A stretch of DNA of 64,000 nucleotides from the NCBI GenBank assembly GCA_023525975.1, contig CM042022.1:25407001-25471000 (forward strand), given 5' to 3'. The notes beneath the pieces are model-generated. The model did not search any database and was not told the origin of the DNA. It saw nothing but the letters and a program-made list of their open reading frames with translations. This document shows positions 44,565 through 55,938 of this stretch, one piece after another. Origin of the DNA: Smallanthus sonchifolius (Eukaryota > Streptophyta > Magnoliopsida > Asterales > Asteraceae). The stretch's first letter is position 1. Each line of letters starts with the position of its first letter. Both the position numbers and the translations under genes were made by a program.

Positions 44565-44733
44565 GCACGGTCACGCCTCATGTTGACACGGTCGCGCCTC
44601 GTCTGACACGGTCGCGCCTCATGTTGACACGGTCGCGCCTCGTCTGAAACGGTCGCGCCTCATGTTGGCACGGTCGCGCCTAGTCTGACACGGTCGCGCC
44701 TTGTGTTGGCACGGTCGCGCCTCATGTCTGAGA
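44565..44733. repeat. CG-rich motif array 1 in the solo LTR (8 copies)
   Basis: CACGGTCGCGCCT-type motif repeated eight times at 20-21-bp steps. Spacers alternate between CATGTTG and CGTCTG, giving a 41-bp double unit. Variants include CACGGTCACGCC and AACGGTCGCGCC. Confidence 0.9.
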
Positions 44734-45306
44734 AAACGTAACTGCAGCTTTAATCGCCCGATCGTTGGTTTCCCGTAACTGATTTCCACTTAATATCCCT
44801 AGACAAAGCAATTACACTATCATTTACAACCAATAGTCCAGAAATCCGATTAGCCTCAGAGAAATCAACCTCCCTTCGTTTGAACCGAAATTCTTATATT
44901 CTGGAACGAAGCTTCCCCGATCCATTGCACCACCAATCCTCTCAGAGACTCCCGAGAGTACTGGTTCAGTCGGAACTGCTGCAGGAGACGCCGGAGACCA
45001 AGCCTGTCATAGCCGGAACTCGTCCGCTACCAATTCATTGTCCTTCCTGGTAATTGAATCCTTTTTCTCAATTTATTCAGACTATAGATCAAAAGCCCTA
45101 ATCTGATTTGGGCTTACAATATCGAAATGTACGCAAACCCGAATCTAAGTTTCGTTTAAAAATGATTTAATCGAATAATACTTTGGACACGTTTTAAATA
45201 CAATTAATCTATACCAATAGACTCGTAATCACCTAATGGATGAAAGCCCTAAGGTTTCCAGCATTGAAATCATAAGAATTAGACAATTCGTCTCTGTTTT
45301 GGACCA

Positions 45307-45600
45307 GACACGGTCGCGCTAGTCCTCCAGCGCGGTCGTGCTCCATGAAGACACGGTCGCGCCACTCCAAGCGCGGTCGTGCCTCGCCCTCTGACCCGGT
45401 CGTGCCTCTTGGCTAGACCTGGTCATGCTATCCGAACCCTAGACACGGTCGTGCCTGGCGCAGGCACGGTCGTGCCTAGTGAGCAGCCTTGCTATGTCAT
45501 CCGTTTGATCAACACGGTCGCGTCCTTGATCAACGCGGTCGCGCCCGTGGTCCTAGCACGATCGTGCCTTATCCCTGGCACGGTCGTGTGTGTGAGAAAA
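45307..45600. repeat. CG-rich motif array 2 in the solo LTR (12 copies)
   Basis: About twelve copies of (A/G)C(A/G)CGGTCG(T/C)GCC with irregular spacers. Several are interrupted palindromes, for example GGCACG GT CGTGCC at about 45462, and GCACGATCGTGC at 45556 is a perfect palindrome. Motifs start near 45308, 45330, 45351, 45371, 45393, 45417, 45443, 45463, 45513, 45533, 45556 and 45578. Confidence 0.9.
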
Positions 45601-47157
45601 CTTTGACAGAATATTTAATTTCATATTTTTAAAACAATAAGTATTCCAAATTAATTTTTCAAATAAAAATAATCGTTTTTATAAAAATTATATTAACTTC
45701 TCTGAAAAGATCAAGTTTTTAATTCTAAAATAAATAAAAGTTATTTATTTAAACCTATAAAATTTAATTTATATTTAAACAAAAACATTTATTTATTTAT
45801 ACTTAATTTCCTATAACGTCTACATTATCTTCATAACTAGATAAATAATAAATTATTTAATTATTTAGTTATTTATTAATCAAAAGGTTCCAAAAATACC
45901 CATTTCAAATCTTTCATATTATACAATACATTTCAAGTTCAAATCCCTAACCTTATACACTCCTCCAATCCGACCCTAAACTTTGACATAGACTTTGTGC
46001 ACTATTAATACAATATACATTACACTCTAGGTTAACATTGTGCATTGCAAGGATCTTATTGCTAGCTAGTATCTTGTGTTAGCTACGCCTTCGAATCAAG
46101 TGAGTATTCACAACCCCCTTTTTACTCTTTTACATTTTTGGGGTGAAACATGAACACTATTCAACTTACATGTTTACATTTACGCAAACAACACAAGTAC
46201 AAATCCTATTTACATTCATGTGTGCAATTTGAGCTTTATGCCCGAGTGCTAGGTGTGCTAACCTCTTGTATGCTATTATGTGCAATCATTAACTATACAA
46301 GCCGACGGTTTTCAATGATAGATCTATTGAGTCTGACAAACCCACCCAAGTGGAGGTGATTGATACCGACAACACAATTTGCATACTAGTTACTAAGGTT
46401 TGATTGTACTTGGTTACACAATAGCAGCTCCCCATAAATGCCTTATTTATCATGTTATGTAAAGGATTTGGTTTACAAACTATATGCTATCTATGTACAA
46501 ACTTGTGTTATACTCACCAACTTTTTAGTTGACCTTATTTTATTCATGTTTCAGGTGCTTTCATTTGAGTTTGATCAAGACATGCTACACATAGGCTTTG
46601 GACCTAGTTAATATTAAATCAAAGACAAATTGTATTTCATTATGTACTTTGAATTTGTTTAGTGTTTGTTTGAATGGGAATGGAATTAATATATTACAAT
46701 CTAGTCAACCTTGTGCTCATGAAAAGTCTTACATGTCCCGCCCCGATGATTCCGCCATCGGTTGGGGTGTGACAGATAGGCATATGCTGCTGATCACCAA
46801 AGTTGCAGCTGATAGGCATATGCTGCTAATCTCCAACTTTTCAGCTGATAGCCATTTCCACTGAAGATCAAACGTTGCAGCTGACTGTTCTTGATAAAGC
46901 AACCATTACTACTGACAACTTTCTGCTGCTAGACTGATACACTCCACGCAGAAAGAATGTCATTGGTACAAGACAATAAAAGACAACAACGCTCTTCTCC
47001 AAGCATGCAAGCAATGATGCCTTAGAAGACGTTTGAATAAAGTTAACTAGCATAGTTATTATTATTTTCAGTACATGTAGAATAGCTACAATACAAGATC
47101 AACGATTTATGTTAGATCTGATCCTTAGAATCAAGGGTCTGTCTTGATTCTAAGTTA

Positions 47158-47169
47158 CTATATAAGTAG
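47158..47169 (+). promoter_or_regulatory. TATA box of copia B 5' LTR
   Basis: CTATATAAGTAG, repeated at 55741-55752 in the 3' LTR, about 190 bp before the LTR end: a plausible start for the element RNA. Confidence 0.6.
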
Positions 47170-47357
47170 TACTTAGAGTCATTATACCTTAGTGCTTTTC
47201 TTAGAGTTTTTCTCTGTAATCTTGTAACCATTGAAGCTTAATACAAATTGCATTTATCAGTACTTCTTATGTTTACTTGTTTACTTTGATTAAGTTGTGA
47301 TTGTTTCTGCCAATCTCAACTGGAATAGAACCATCTTGTATTTACCGATCCTACAAG

Positions 47358-47369
47358 TGGTATCAGAGC
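47358..47369 (+). other. Primer binding site of copia B
   Basis: TGGTATCAGAGC two bases after LTR end CTACA; initiator tRNA-Met type. Confidence 0.95.
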
Positions 47370-47466
47370 TTTGGCTCATAGATTAAACAAACTCACACTT
47401 GTTTAATCATTCTTCGGTTCTATTCAAAACTATCTCTTTGTTAAAGTCTCTCACTAATCAAACAAA

Positions 47467-48739
47467 ATGGCTCAAAACAATGGATTTGAAGATATCGGAA
47501 GCATCAACAGGGCACCAAGACTGGTGTCTGGGGAAGACTACGATATGTGGAAGAACATAATGGAAAGCTTCTTTTGCTATCAGGAATATGGGATGTGGAA
47601 ATCCATTAAAGATGGACCATACATACTCATGGTGTCCTCAGCTGATTCCAGAGGTACACTGGTTCCCAAAGAACCCTGCAAGTACTCTGATGAAGACATC
47701 AAGAAAATGGAGGTAGACTTCAAAGCCTTGGGAGCCATCCATATGTGCTTACCAAATGAAGTTTTTCATAACTTCAGAAGTTATAAAACTGCAAAGGAGC
47801 TATGGGAGGCTCTTGAAAAAATGATTGCTAGTTCAGAAGAAGTCAAAGAAAACAGAAGAGACATTCTAAAGCAACAGTATGAAAACTTCTTCTGAAAGGA
47901 AGGTGAGTCTCTAACGGTTTTATATAACAGATTTACCTATCTTGTAGGTGAGCTGCAGCGCTCAAAGGTGAAGCTGGAGAATGAAGATATTCTCAAGAAG
48001 TTCATCAGGTCTCTACCGAGTTGCTAGACACTTTACACAGTGTCCATCAGAAGAACTGGGAATCTGGATACTCTCCAGATGACTGAGCTCTTTGGAATGC
48101 TAAAAACCTATGAGCTAGAGATGATTCAGGCAAAAGAAAGAAGCTCAAGCTACCAAACAGCCTCTTCATCCACCACCACCTCCTCTGCCCTCCATTCTGA
48201 CCACTCAGGTCCTAGTTCAAGCAACTAGTCCTAGTTCAAGCAACTATTATCCTCCCATCATCACTCATCCCCAAACTCCAACCTCTCAAACAAACACATC
48301 ACCATTTCTCCTTGAAGCCCCTCCTCAAACCTCAACCTCTGCTGCTTTTGTTTCTGAAAACTTAAGCAACATATCCTTTATCAAGGAGGATCTGGAATGC
48401 TTCCATCCAGATGACTTAGAAGAAATGGACATACAGCACTCGTATGCCATGCTATCTATAAGAGCAAAAAGGTTCTACTCTAGAACCGGAAGACCCATTA
48501 CAAGTAACAACTCCAACACCAGACTTGGCTTGGATAAAAGCAAATTAAGATGTTACAACTGTAACCAACTAGGTCATTTTGCTAGAGAATGCAAGGCACC
48601 GAGGGCAAACCCAGTAGCTCCTCAATCAAGACAAGCTCACCAAGCCCAACCAAGACAACAACAGCAACAAGCTACTCCTCCAGCTCAAACTGCAGCTTGT
48701 GCAGCTGTTGGAACATCTGACTTTGACTGGAGCTTCTAG
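47467..48739 (+). pseudogene. Copia B gag, N-terminal and first zinc-knuckle part
   Basis: Starts MAQNNGFEDIGSINRAPRLV at 47467 and shows the copia Gag core (DYDMWKNIMESFF, ALGAIHMCLPNEVFHNF, TAKELWEALEKM). A TGA stop at 47893-47895 is followed in frame by KEGESLTVLYNRF, QRSKVKLENEDILKKFIRSL, another stop, and TGNLDTLQMTELFGMLKTYE. After a frame change, 48425-48739 contains a canonical zinc knuckle CYNCNQLGHFAREC (about 48549-48590) and a Gln/Pro-rich tail. At least three disruptions. Confidence 0.9.
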
Positions 48740-48841
48740 TATGAAGATCTGCCTGGTAACAACCAAGCTCTTATGGCAGACACAACTGAGATACCACCTT
48801 AGGTATATGAACATCTCTATTCTCAAGCTTGTATTGATAAG

Positions 48842-50533
48842 GTGTTAGGCTACAGAAAGCATAATCAAAACCTTATAGATCAAAATGAAGAGTTTCATCA
48901 AATGAAATCTGAATTCACAAAAGTAGAAAGCAGTTATAAAGAAAAAATTAACTGCCTAAAGAAAGAGATTTCATTACTAAAACATGAACAAACCAATCTT
49001 GAAACTCAGATTGATGATCTACTGGCTAGATTAAAAGCTACCAGAGCGGAATTGGCAGAACAGACAGTTCATGTTGACAAATATGAATTTGCATCCAAAA
49101 AGCTGCAAAGACTTTTGGATGCTTAAATTCATGACAAGGTAAAAAATGGTTTAGGGTATCATGATGAACAATATCAAGCCGTTGCACCTCCTGCTGACTA
49201 CGTTGCCATCCATGAACCAAGCTTCAATCTTTCAAATCTTGAAAAAGCCAACCGAGATCTTGATCCTTCAAAGCATGAACCATTGGTACAAGAATGCACT
49301 ACCTCGTCAGAATCTGAGTCAACTAACTTAGAGTCCACTAAAAATGAGAAGGTCTCATCATCAGTACAAGTACCAGAACCGCCTGTTCTAGAAGTCACCA
49401 TCCCTTTACCAGTTGTTCCGGTTCCTATGCCTTTCAACCAAATCAAAATTAGCTATCCTCCAGAAGGAAGAAAGCTAAATGTTGAAAAGGGGCAGTCTTC
49501 AACCTCAAACAACTCAAAGCCTCAAAGAAAGGTGTTTGACATATGTCATGCGCCTGGAGAAAGAGTTCCATATGTTCAAAAGACATTGGAAGAAGCCACC
49601 TTTGAGCACAACAAAGCTCACCCCTGGAACTTTAAAGACCTATTCAAAAGAAAGGACTATGTTTACCTTTCAAGGGACAAACTGGCCAAATCATGCTTTG
49701 TCTATGGAAAATACAACCATACTGCCAGCACCTGCTTTTACTACCTTCAGCAGCAGAGAAACCTCAAACAAGATGCTTTTCAGAAGACACACAAGAACAG
49801 AAAGGTAAGGAGTTCTGAAGCCAAGGCAACTCATTTCAGAAACTCTCTTTCCCCATCAAGGAAACAACTGCCAAAGCCTCAACAATCTTGCATCATCTGT
49901 GGTGAATCAGACCACTTTGCTGCAAAGTGTAATTTTAATCCCTTCAACCAGATCCTTCATCAAGCCCCTCCTAAACAAAAGCCTATCAGCATGAGAACTT
50001 CTACAGGGAAGTCCTCAGTCAACAAGGCAAAGAAGGATAAACACACATTGGTTGTTGAACCATCAGCAACCAGCAAAAATGTTGGTAATCAAGCCAAACC
50101 CAAGAAACAAAAAGACAAGCCTTCAGCAGTAACCAAGTCTGCTGCTGCTCAAGCAAAACCACCAGCAGCAAAATCCACTGCTGCTGATAAACCAAAGTCC
50201 TCAGCAGCAACAACATCGGCTGCCGATAAGCCAAAGTCATCAGCAGCAAAATCTGTCGCAGATAAAGCAAATCCATCAGTAGCCAAAGCAACATCAGCTA
50301 CTGACAGAGCAAAGAGAATTGGAAAACCATCTCCTCAGCAATGGAAAGCCAAGATCCCAGCTTCTATCCCTTCAAGAATCATCATTGGCTCTGTTGAATG
50401 CACACATGCTGAATCAGATATTCCAAGAACCCTTTTCTTTAAGGATGCAAGCTCTTGGATTCCTGCGGATAGCTTTAAGGCAATCAGCAGCAACACCCTT
50501 GCTGCGGATCATTGCATCCATCAGCAACAATAG
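48842..50533 (+). pseudogene. Copia B extended gag C-terminal part
   Basis: 48842-49126 is a coiled-coil-like stretch (FHQMKSEFTKVESSYKEKIN onward). After a stop, 49283-50533 is open for 416 codons. It has a Pro-rich region, HPWNFKDLFKRKDYVYLSRD, a degenerate zinc knuckle (CFVYGKYNHTASTC, second Cys replaced by Tyr), a canonical one (CIICGESDHFAAKC), and Lys/Ala-rich repeats (TAADKPKSSAA, SAADKPKSSAA). In related elements protease and integrase would follow these knuckles; here the frame ends with ISSNTLAADHC and a stop. Confidence 0.8.
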
Positions 50534-50923
50534 AGTTTGCTGCTGACAGACTTAACTATCCGCTGCAACCAAGCTTGCAACGGATAGACTTAACCATCCG
50601 CAGCAACCAAGTTTGATGCTTATGGGTAAAGATAAGTCTAGATTAACTTTTACCCGCTGTAAAAATCCCTTTCAGTCTTTACCATGACTGCTATAGTGTA
50701 TTACAGCTGTAACAGTAAAAAGTGAATGAGGTTGTACTGTACAAGTCATTTTGCTTTTCCCTCCTCTGCCGTTATAAGAACAAATCAAATTTCTTCACCA
50801 CGCCTTCACATTCAATTTCTCCCTAACTCCCATCACTTTCTCTCAAGCCCCCACAACATTCAAAGCCTTCCATTCCTAACCACCCTTCAAAACCTTCCTC
50901 TTTACCTCCAAAACCTAACAAAA
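50534..50923 (+). promoter_or_regulatory. Possible internal promoter and leader of the copia B accessory ORF
   Basis: Non-coding gap of 390 bp. It starts with CCGCAGC/GCGGATAG-type repeats (50540-50610). A TATA-like GTTATAAGAAC lies near 50772, followed by about 150 bp of C/T-rich, A-rich leader and then AAAATGGCAGAC at 50924, a good plant start context. The layout resembles a separate transcription unit, but no transcript evidence is visible. Confidence 0.4.
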
Positions 50924-53191
50924 ATGGCAGACATAAACAATCCCGATGATAAGTTCTCCCCATATCACAACCTCACGGCATACTTAACCAAAGGAAAGAA
51001 GTCCGAGGGGTTCAATGATATGATCGACTTTCTGTGCCGATCGAAGATACATTTTGCACTAACAGTCAACCCTACCATATATATTCCTCATATGGAGGAT
51101 TTTTGGAATACCGTCGTCTACTCTACCGAACAGGGGATTCCCCAAATAAAAGCCAATGTAGACGGCAAGGACATCATCATCTCTGAAGCTACTCTTCGAA
51201 AACATCTTCAGCTTCAAGATGAGGGGGTCGCCATCTCATACTCAAAGGAAGAATACATGAGGACCTTTGTATCCATAGGGTACACTAGAAATCAAAATGA
51301 GTACACAATCGAGAAGGCACTGATGGGCCCTCCATGGAAGTATCTCTGCCACACTCTTCTACAATGCATATCTCAGAAGAGAAATGAATGGCATCAAGTG
51401 AGCTCTGCACTTGCCTCTGCTGTTCACGGTATGATTACTTTCTAAGGTTTCAACTTTGCACACCTCATCTTTGAGGGTTTGAGATATAACCTTCAAGAGG
51501 GTGCAAAGCAACAATTTTTTATGTACCCCAGATTCTTGCAGGAGGTTTTCAACCAGGAACTAAAAGATCTCTCAAAACCTGCAAGAATCTACATCATGTT
51601 GGGTCATAAAAATAATATTTTTCAAAGAGTGAGAACTATTTCCAAAAAGTTCTCAGGGGTCAATGTTCCATTGTTATCTACAATGGTGAACATACAAATT
51701 TCCCGGGGTGATAGTTCAGCAATCCCAGCTGATACTGATCCCACACCCTCCACTTCAAATCCTGAACAACAAGTTGCTTCCATTGCTCGAACCCCTGTGC
51801 AAACTACTAAGGATGCACAGGTATAAAATTCACTTACATCTGTTTTGGATGTTATTGTTCAACTGGAACAAAGGGCCCTAGTTGCAACGACATACACTAG
51901 AAAAAGGAGCAAGAAGACTCCTTCTCTTCTTGTCTCACAGGCCCAATCCCAACCTAAAAGCCCTCATACAGAATCCCAACATTCTGATGAGAATATCAAA
52001 AGGGATAGCCAAACTATTAGAGAGACTTCCTTGGAAGTTTCTCTATTAGGATCAGGATCACATCCCGGATCCATAGAATAACCCGCTGAGCCATATCATT
52101 ATTTCTCTTCTCTGAACTTAAGTGCAGAGGCACCTAGTCAAGATGATATACCTTCTCCAACTACCACTATCTCGGAGGTACTGATTGACTTAGCTGCCGG
52201 TGCATCTAACCCAAGTTCATCACCCAAGAAGGTTCACTCTAGTTGTACTGACAGAGTGAATGTGGATAAGGCTGTCACTACTCCTGGTACATCAACTACC
52301 CACGATGACAGTGACAACATAGCTAAGACCCTAACCAAGGCAAGATGTTTCCTTTGAAACACTCTTCACTGAGAGGAATCCCAGGCGCCAAGAAAACCAG
52401 GGTGATGGGGATGCAGAGGCTAGGCCTAAGGCCCCATCTAGCTCCAAGGATTCCACAACTGTGGATGAGAACAGACTGAAACTTCATAATATGGAATTAA
52501 CAGCCAGTGTAGCTATGCTAGAGGCTGAAGTGTCCAAACTAAGCACCAAGTCCCTATGCATGCAGCACATCAATGCCCAATAGTGACTTCTCCCTCCCTT
52601 GTATCAGTGGGCACTCAAAAAAATAACACTTTATGCACTGATGCAACCAAAAAGAGGGAGGTAGTTACCAAGGAAGATGATGCGGACAGCCTAGAAGAAT
52701 GGATACAAGAAAAGACTGTGTTTCAAAGTTCGCTATACAAACCTGCTTTTGTTCAAATCCATGACTTCCCAGACTCAGTAGATGAAGATGAAGATATCAC
52801 TGAGGATTGGAAGTTAGTTGTCCGAGCAGTTGATGAGGTGTTGCAAGATGAAAATCTCCATGAAGACACACCTCCATCATTCATCATACTTCCTGAAGCT
52901 GCAGCCATAATAAGTCAAACATCTACTCCCCAATTCTCACTAACTTCAAACAAGCTAGAATTCGACTCCATTCTAGCTTGGGGGTATGATGGCATAGCTG
53001 AGAGATTCTGGATTGGATGGGAGTTTAGTGGAGTAGAAGAGCTAAACTGGAACACTCTTAATGCCCTCAAAGTTCTTAATCTGTATCTGACAAGATGTAT
53101 CAACACTTCATCAGATCTCTCGGCAGAACTTGCAATCAGCAGGTTCTATGACTTAATGGAGGATAATATGCCCTGTTTGAAAGACTACTAA
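50924..53191 (+). pseudogene. Copia B accessory ORF, N-terminal half
   Basis: I choose the start at 50924 (MADINNPDDKFSPYHNLTAY) because of its context and because the upstream stretch reads like untranslated DNA. Conserved-looking blocks: MIDFLCRSKIHFALTVNPTI, HMEDFWNTVVYS, NVDGKDIIISEATLRKHLQL, and after an in-frame TAA at 51443 FNFAHLIFEGLRYNLQ and MYPRFLQEVFNQEL. Similar proteins in Asteraceae are database-named 'synaptobrevin, longin-like domain protein'; I see no real longin evidence. Low-complexity regions and a frame change lead to 52556-53191 (DILAWGYD-type region, WIGWEFSGVEELNWNTLNAL). Several stops and frameshifts. Function unknown. Confidence 0.65.
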
Positions 53192-55202
53192 AAGAAGCAA
53201 ATAGGGTGGCTTATCCTGAATCTTCATCAACAGCAGAACAAAGACTGGCTCCAAGAAGACTTGACTTAATCAGGAGTAGTGCTTTAACTGAAGAAGAAGT
53301 TATCTGCTGGCGAAGATTCCTGTACAACATCATGGTCAGGGACTTGGAAGTGCTAGGATGGGTGAGCACTAGGTCCTCTGATTTCACCTTCTTCTTAAGC
53401 AACGGATCTTCTCTCTCAATCAACATCAAAGAGATCTTACTCCTACCTTCAGACTTCCTGCACAAGGTTTTTGAGCTCAGATCACTCATCTGCAACATCA
53501 ACTCCTTTGAAAGTCAAGAAATGATCAAACTCATCAAGGCTTCTCTTTATAAGGAGGAATCACCTGCAATGAATGACTCTGACTCAGATCTATCATTCCT
53601 TTCTTCACCAACAGTCAAACTGAACACAGAAGAAGAATCCAAGAGAAGAGAAAAGGAAAAGGTGAAGGATTATTGGAAAGAAGTGACAGGTATGGAATGG
53701 GAAGAAGATGACGAAAGTGTCATTCCCTTGTCCATTCCCCAAACTGCCAATGAAGCTAAAGCTGAGATCCCAACAGCATCTACTACATCTGCTGCTGTGG
53801 TCAATGAAGCTGAAGCAGAGGCATCCAGCAAAGACAAGGGGAAGGGACTCATGACTAAAGAAGATGAAGAGAGGATAATGAAGGAGAAGAAAGAAAAAGA
53901 GGAAAGAAAAAGAAAAAGAGAAGAAGAGGAGATGGCTGAATTACGAAAAGCCCAAGACAGAAAAAACAGCCATTCTCCTCAGAGAACAACAGATCCAGCT
54001 GTATGCCAAACAGCTGGATGATCTGAAAGTCAAAATTCCTGCAGTCTATCAAATTCAAGAAGATGAAGCTCTTGCTCTTCAACTGCAGGAACAATTTAAT
54101 AGAGAAGAAGAAGAAGAAGAAGAAGAAAAAGGAAGAGGCCAAGTTCAGAATAACTAATTCTGAACTAGCCAAAGAAATGAGAGAGGAGTGGATAAAGGCA
54201 CTGGTTTCTCAAGGTGAGGATGCAAACTACCTTGAGAAACTATCAAATAAAGAAATCTACAGAGCCTTCATGGGTCAGCAGGGTCAATTGGCAAACAAGA
54301 AAAGGGCTGAAGAAGAAGAAAAAGCCAAACATAAATCCAAGAAGACCATTGCCTTTAACAGAAGATCCCATGAAGAAAGGGAGGTCATGATTGACTTCCT
54401 TAAGGCTAGAGGAGAGAGTGGAAAAAGGCTGGGTCCCATGAATTTCATGAACCTGCAAGCCCTTTACTTTAAAGTCAAGAAGGAAGAGGAAGAAAGACTG
54501 GGGAAGAAAGTCTCAAAGAAGAGGGTAATCATTCAAGAAGAAGATAAGAAACCAAAGAAACACAAGCCTTCTCCCACATCCACCACTTCCTTAATCCAAC
54601 AACCTTCCACTCTCCATCCTAGACCACCCTCCTCTCCACCCACAAAGTCCAAATCCTCACACCCAGCTCCTACTCATCAACAACCTCCTAAGAAGAAAAG
54701 CAAACCTACTACCAAACCAGAAGACCCAAGAGAAATCGTCATCTGGTCCTACAACACAAAAGATAAATGGTTGGAAGTCTTCAGGGGGAGGACAGAAGTA
54801 AAAAGATCAATCTATACATCTGTTGATGAGATATTACAACTTCCAGATTCAGATCTAAGAAGAATAATGGAGCTGGATGAAGCTCATGAGCCCGAGAATG
54901 AAGGTGGGAGACATCTGTTGCTGGTGATCAAACATCACTTCAACCCCAGCAAAGATGAAATTATTGATGCCAAACCTCTCCAATCCCACTCTCCATTCAT
55001 TAGCTGGTCCCACAATGCTGAAAAGGATGAATTCACTCTGACAGATGTTAAAGGACAGAAGATGAGGTGTTCAAGCAAGGCTATCTTCAAAATGGCAAGC
55101 AAAGACATCAAGACTCTATCTGAGCTTCCTCTTAACAATCCCAGCAAGGACCAGAGAGGATATGAGGTTGAAAGAATAGTCAGAAACATGCAAAAGCTTT
55201 AG
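53192..55202 (+). pseudogene. Copia B accessory ORF, C-terminal half
   Basis: 53206-54021 and 54063-55202 continue the accessory protein with one stop and one frame change around a GAA repeat (54104-54130). Features: SALTEEEVICWRRFLYNIMV, EVLGWVSTRSSDFTFF, a Glu/Lys/Arg-rich charged helix (EERIMKEKKEKEERKRKREE), FMGQQGQLANKKRAEEEEKA, SHEEREVMIDFLKARGESGK, a Pro/Ser/Lys-rich linker, then WSYNTKDKWLEVFRGRTEVK and a C-terminal domain to NMQKL at 55202. This half is the part also found fused to integrase at 37426-38180. No family known to me. Confidence 0.65.
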
Positions 55203-55235
55203 CAACAAAAGCAGTAAGAGAGTTTTGGTAGCATC

Positions 55236-55250
55236 AGTCTAGGGGGAGTT
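55236..55250 (+). other. Polypurine tract of copia B
   Basis: Purine-rich AGTCTAGGGGGAGTT immediately before 3' LTR start TGTAGAAATAAAG; the plus-strand priming site. Confidence 0.85.
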
Positions 55251-55938
55251 TGTAGAAATAAAGACTGATGGCTACAAAATTCTCTAAGTACAAATGCTGC
55301 GGATAAGCTTATCTGCAGCGGATACTTGTTCTTTTGCTGAAGAACAAATCTGTTGCGGATAGGCCTTATCTGCTGAAGACCAAAGTTGCAGCTGATAGGC
55401 ATATGCTGCTAATCTCCAACTTTTCAGCTGATAGCCATTTCCACTGAAGATCAAACGTTGCAGCTGACTGTTCTTGATAAAGCAACCATTACTACTGACA
55501 ACTTTCTGCTGCTAGACTGACTCACTCCACGCAGAAAGAATGTCATTGGTACAAGACAATAAAAGACAACAACGCTCTTCTCCAAGCATGCAAGCAATGA
55601 TGCCTTAGAAGACGTTTGAATAAAGTTAACTAGCATAGTTATTATTATTTTCAGTACATGTAGAATAGCTACAATACAAGATCAACGATTTATGTTAGAT
55701 CTGATCCTTAGAATCAAGGGTCTGTCTTGATTCTAAGTTACTATATAAGTAGTACTTAGAGTCATTATACCTTAGTGCTTTTCTTAGAGTTTTTCTCTGT
55801 AATCTTGTAACCATTGAAGCTTAATACAAATTGCATTTATCAGTACTTCTTATGTTTACTTGTTTACTTTGATTAAGTTGTGATTGTTTCTGCCAATCTC
55901 AACTGGAATAGAACCATCTTGTATTTACCGATCCTACA
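55251..55938 (+). repeat. 3' LTR of copia B
   Basis: 688 bp, TGTAGAAATAAAGACTG...CCGATCCTACA. It includes GCTGCGGATAAGCTTATC-type repeats and the TATA box at 55741. It is followed by TTTAT, the right target duplication. Confidence 0.95.

Larger units (their letters stand above)
44285..46774 (+). repeat. Solo Tekay-like LTR (2,490 bp) with perfect target duplication
   Basis: TGTAACATTCC...GGGGTGTGACA flanked on both sides by GATAG (44280-44284 and 46775-46779). There is no interior and no second LTR, so it is a solo LTR left by recombination between two LTRs. It carries two arrays of CG-rich palindromic motifs (44565-44733 and 45307-45600). Confidence 0.9.
44100..47355 (+). repeat. 5' LTR of copia B, interrupted by a solo LTR
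   Basis: LTR parts 44100-44284 and 46775-47355 join to about 761 bp, against 688 bp for the 3' LTR. Almost all of the difference is an extra 37 bp near 44150 and one extra repeat unit of 36 bp (GATAGGCATATGCTGCTGAT...) after the insertion. Otherwise the two LTRs are nearly identical. Confidence 0.9.
44100..55938 (+). mobile_element. Ty1-copia element B: gag plus giant accessory ORF, no polymerase
   Basis: 5' LTR 44100-47355 (split by a solo LTR), initiator-Met primer site 47358-47369, gag 47467-50533, accessory ORF 50924-55202, polypurine tract, 3' LTR 55251-55938. The flanks TGTAT and TTTAT agree at four of five positions. No protease, integrase, reverse transcriptase or RNase H is present between gag and the accessory ORF, so the element must have relied on a relative for copying. 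Near-identical LTR sequence and the position inside E make it younger than E. Confidence 0.9.

Noticed and set aside
44565..45600. CRISPR-like regular repeats
   Set aside because: Plant nuclear context; repeat 13-15 bp with 6-8-bp spacers that themselves repeat; no cas genes. It is an LTR motif array.
50924..51826. Genuine longin/synaptobrevin domain in the accessory ORF
   Set aside because: The name comes from database habit for similar Asteraceae proteins; I cannot see SNARE or longin motifs in the sequence.
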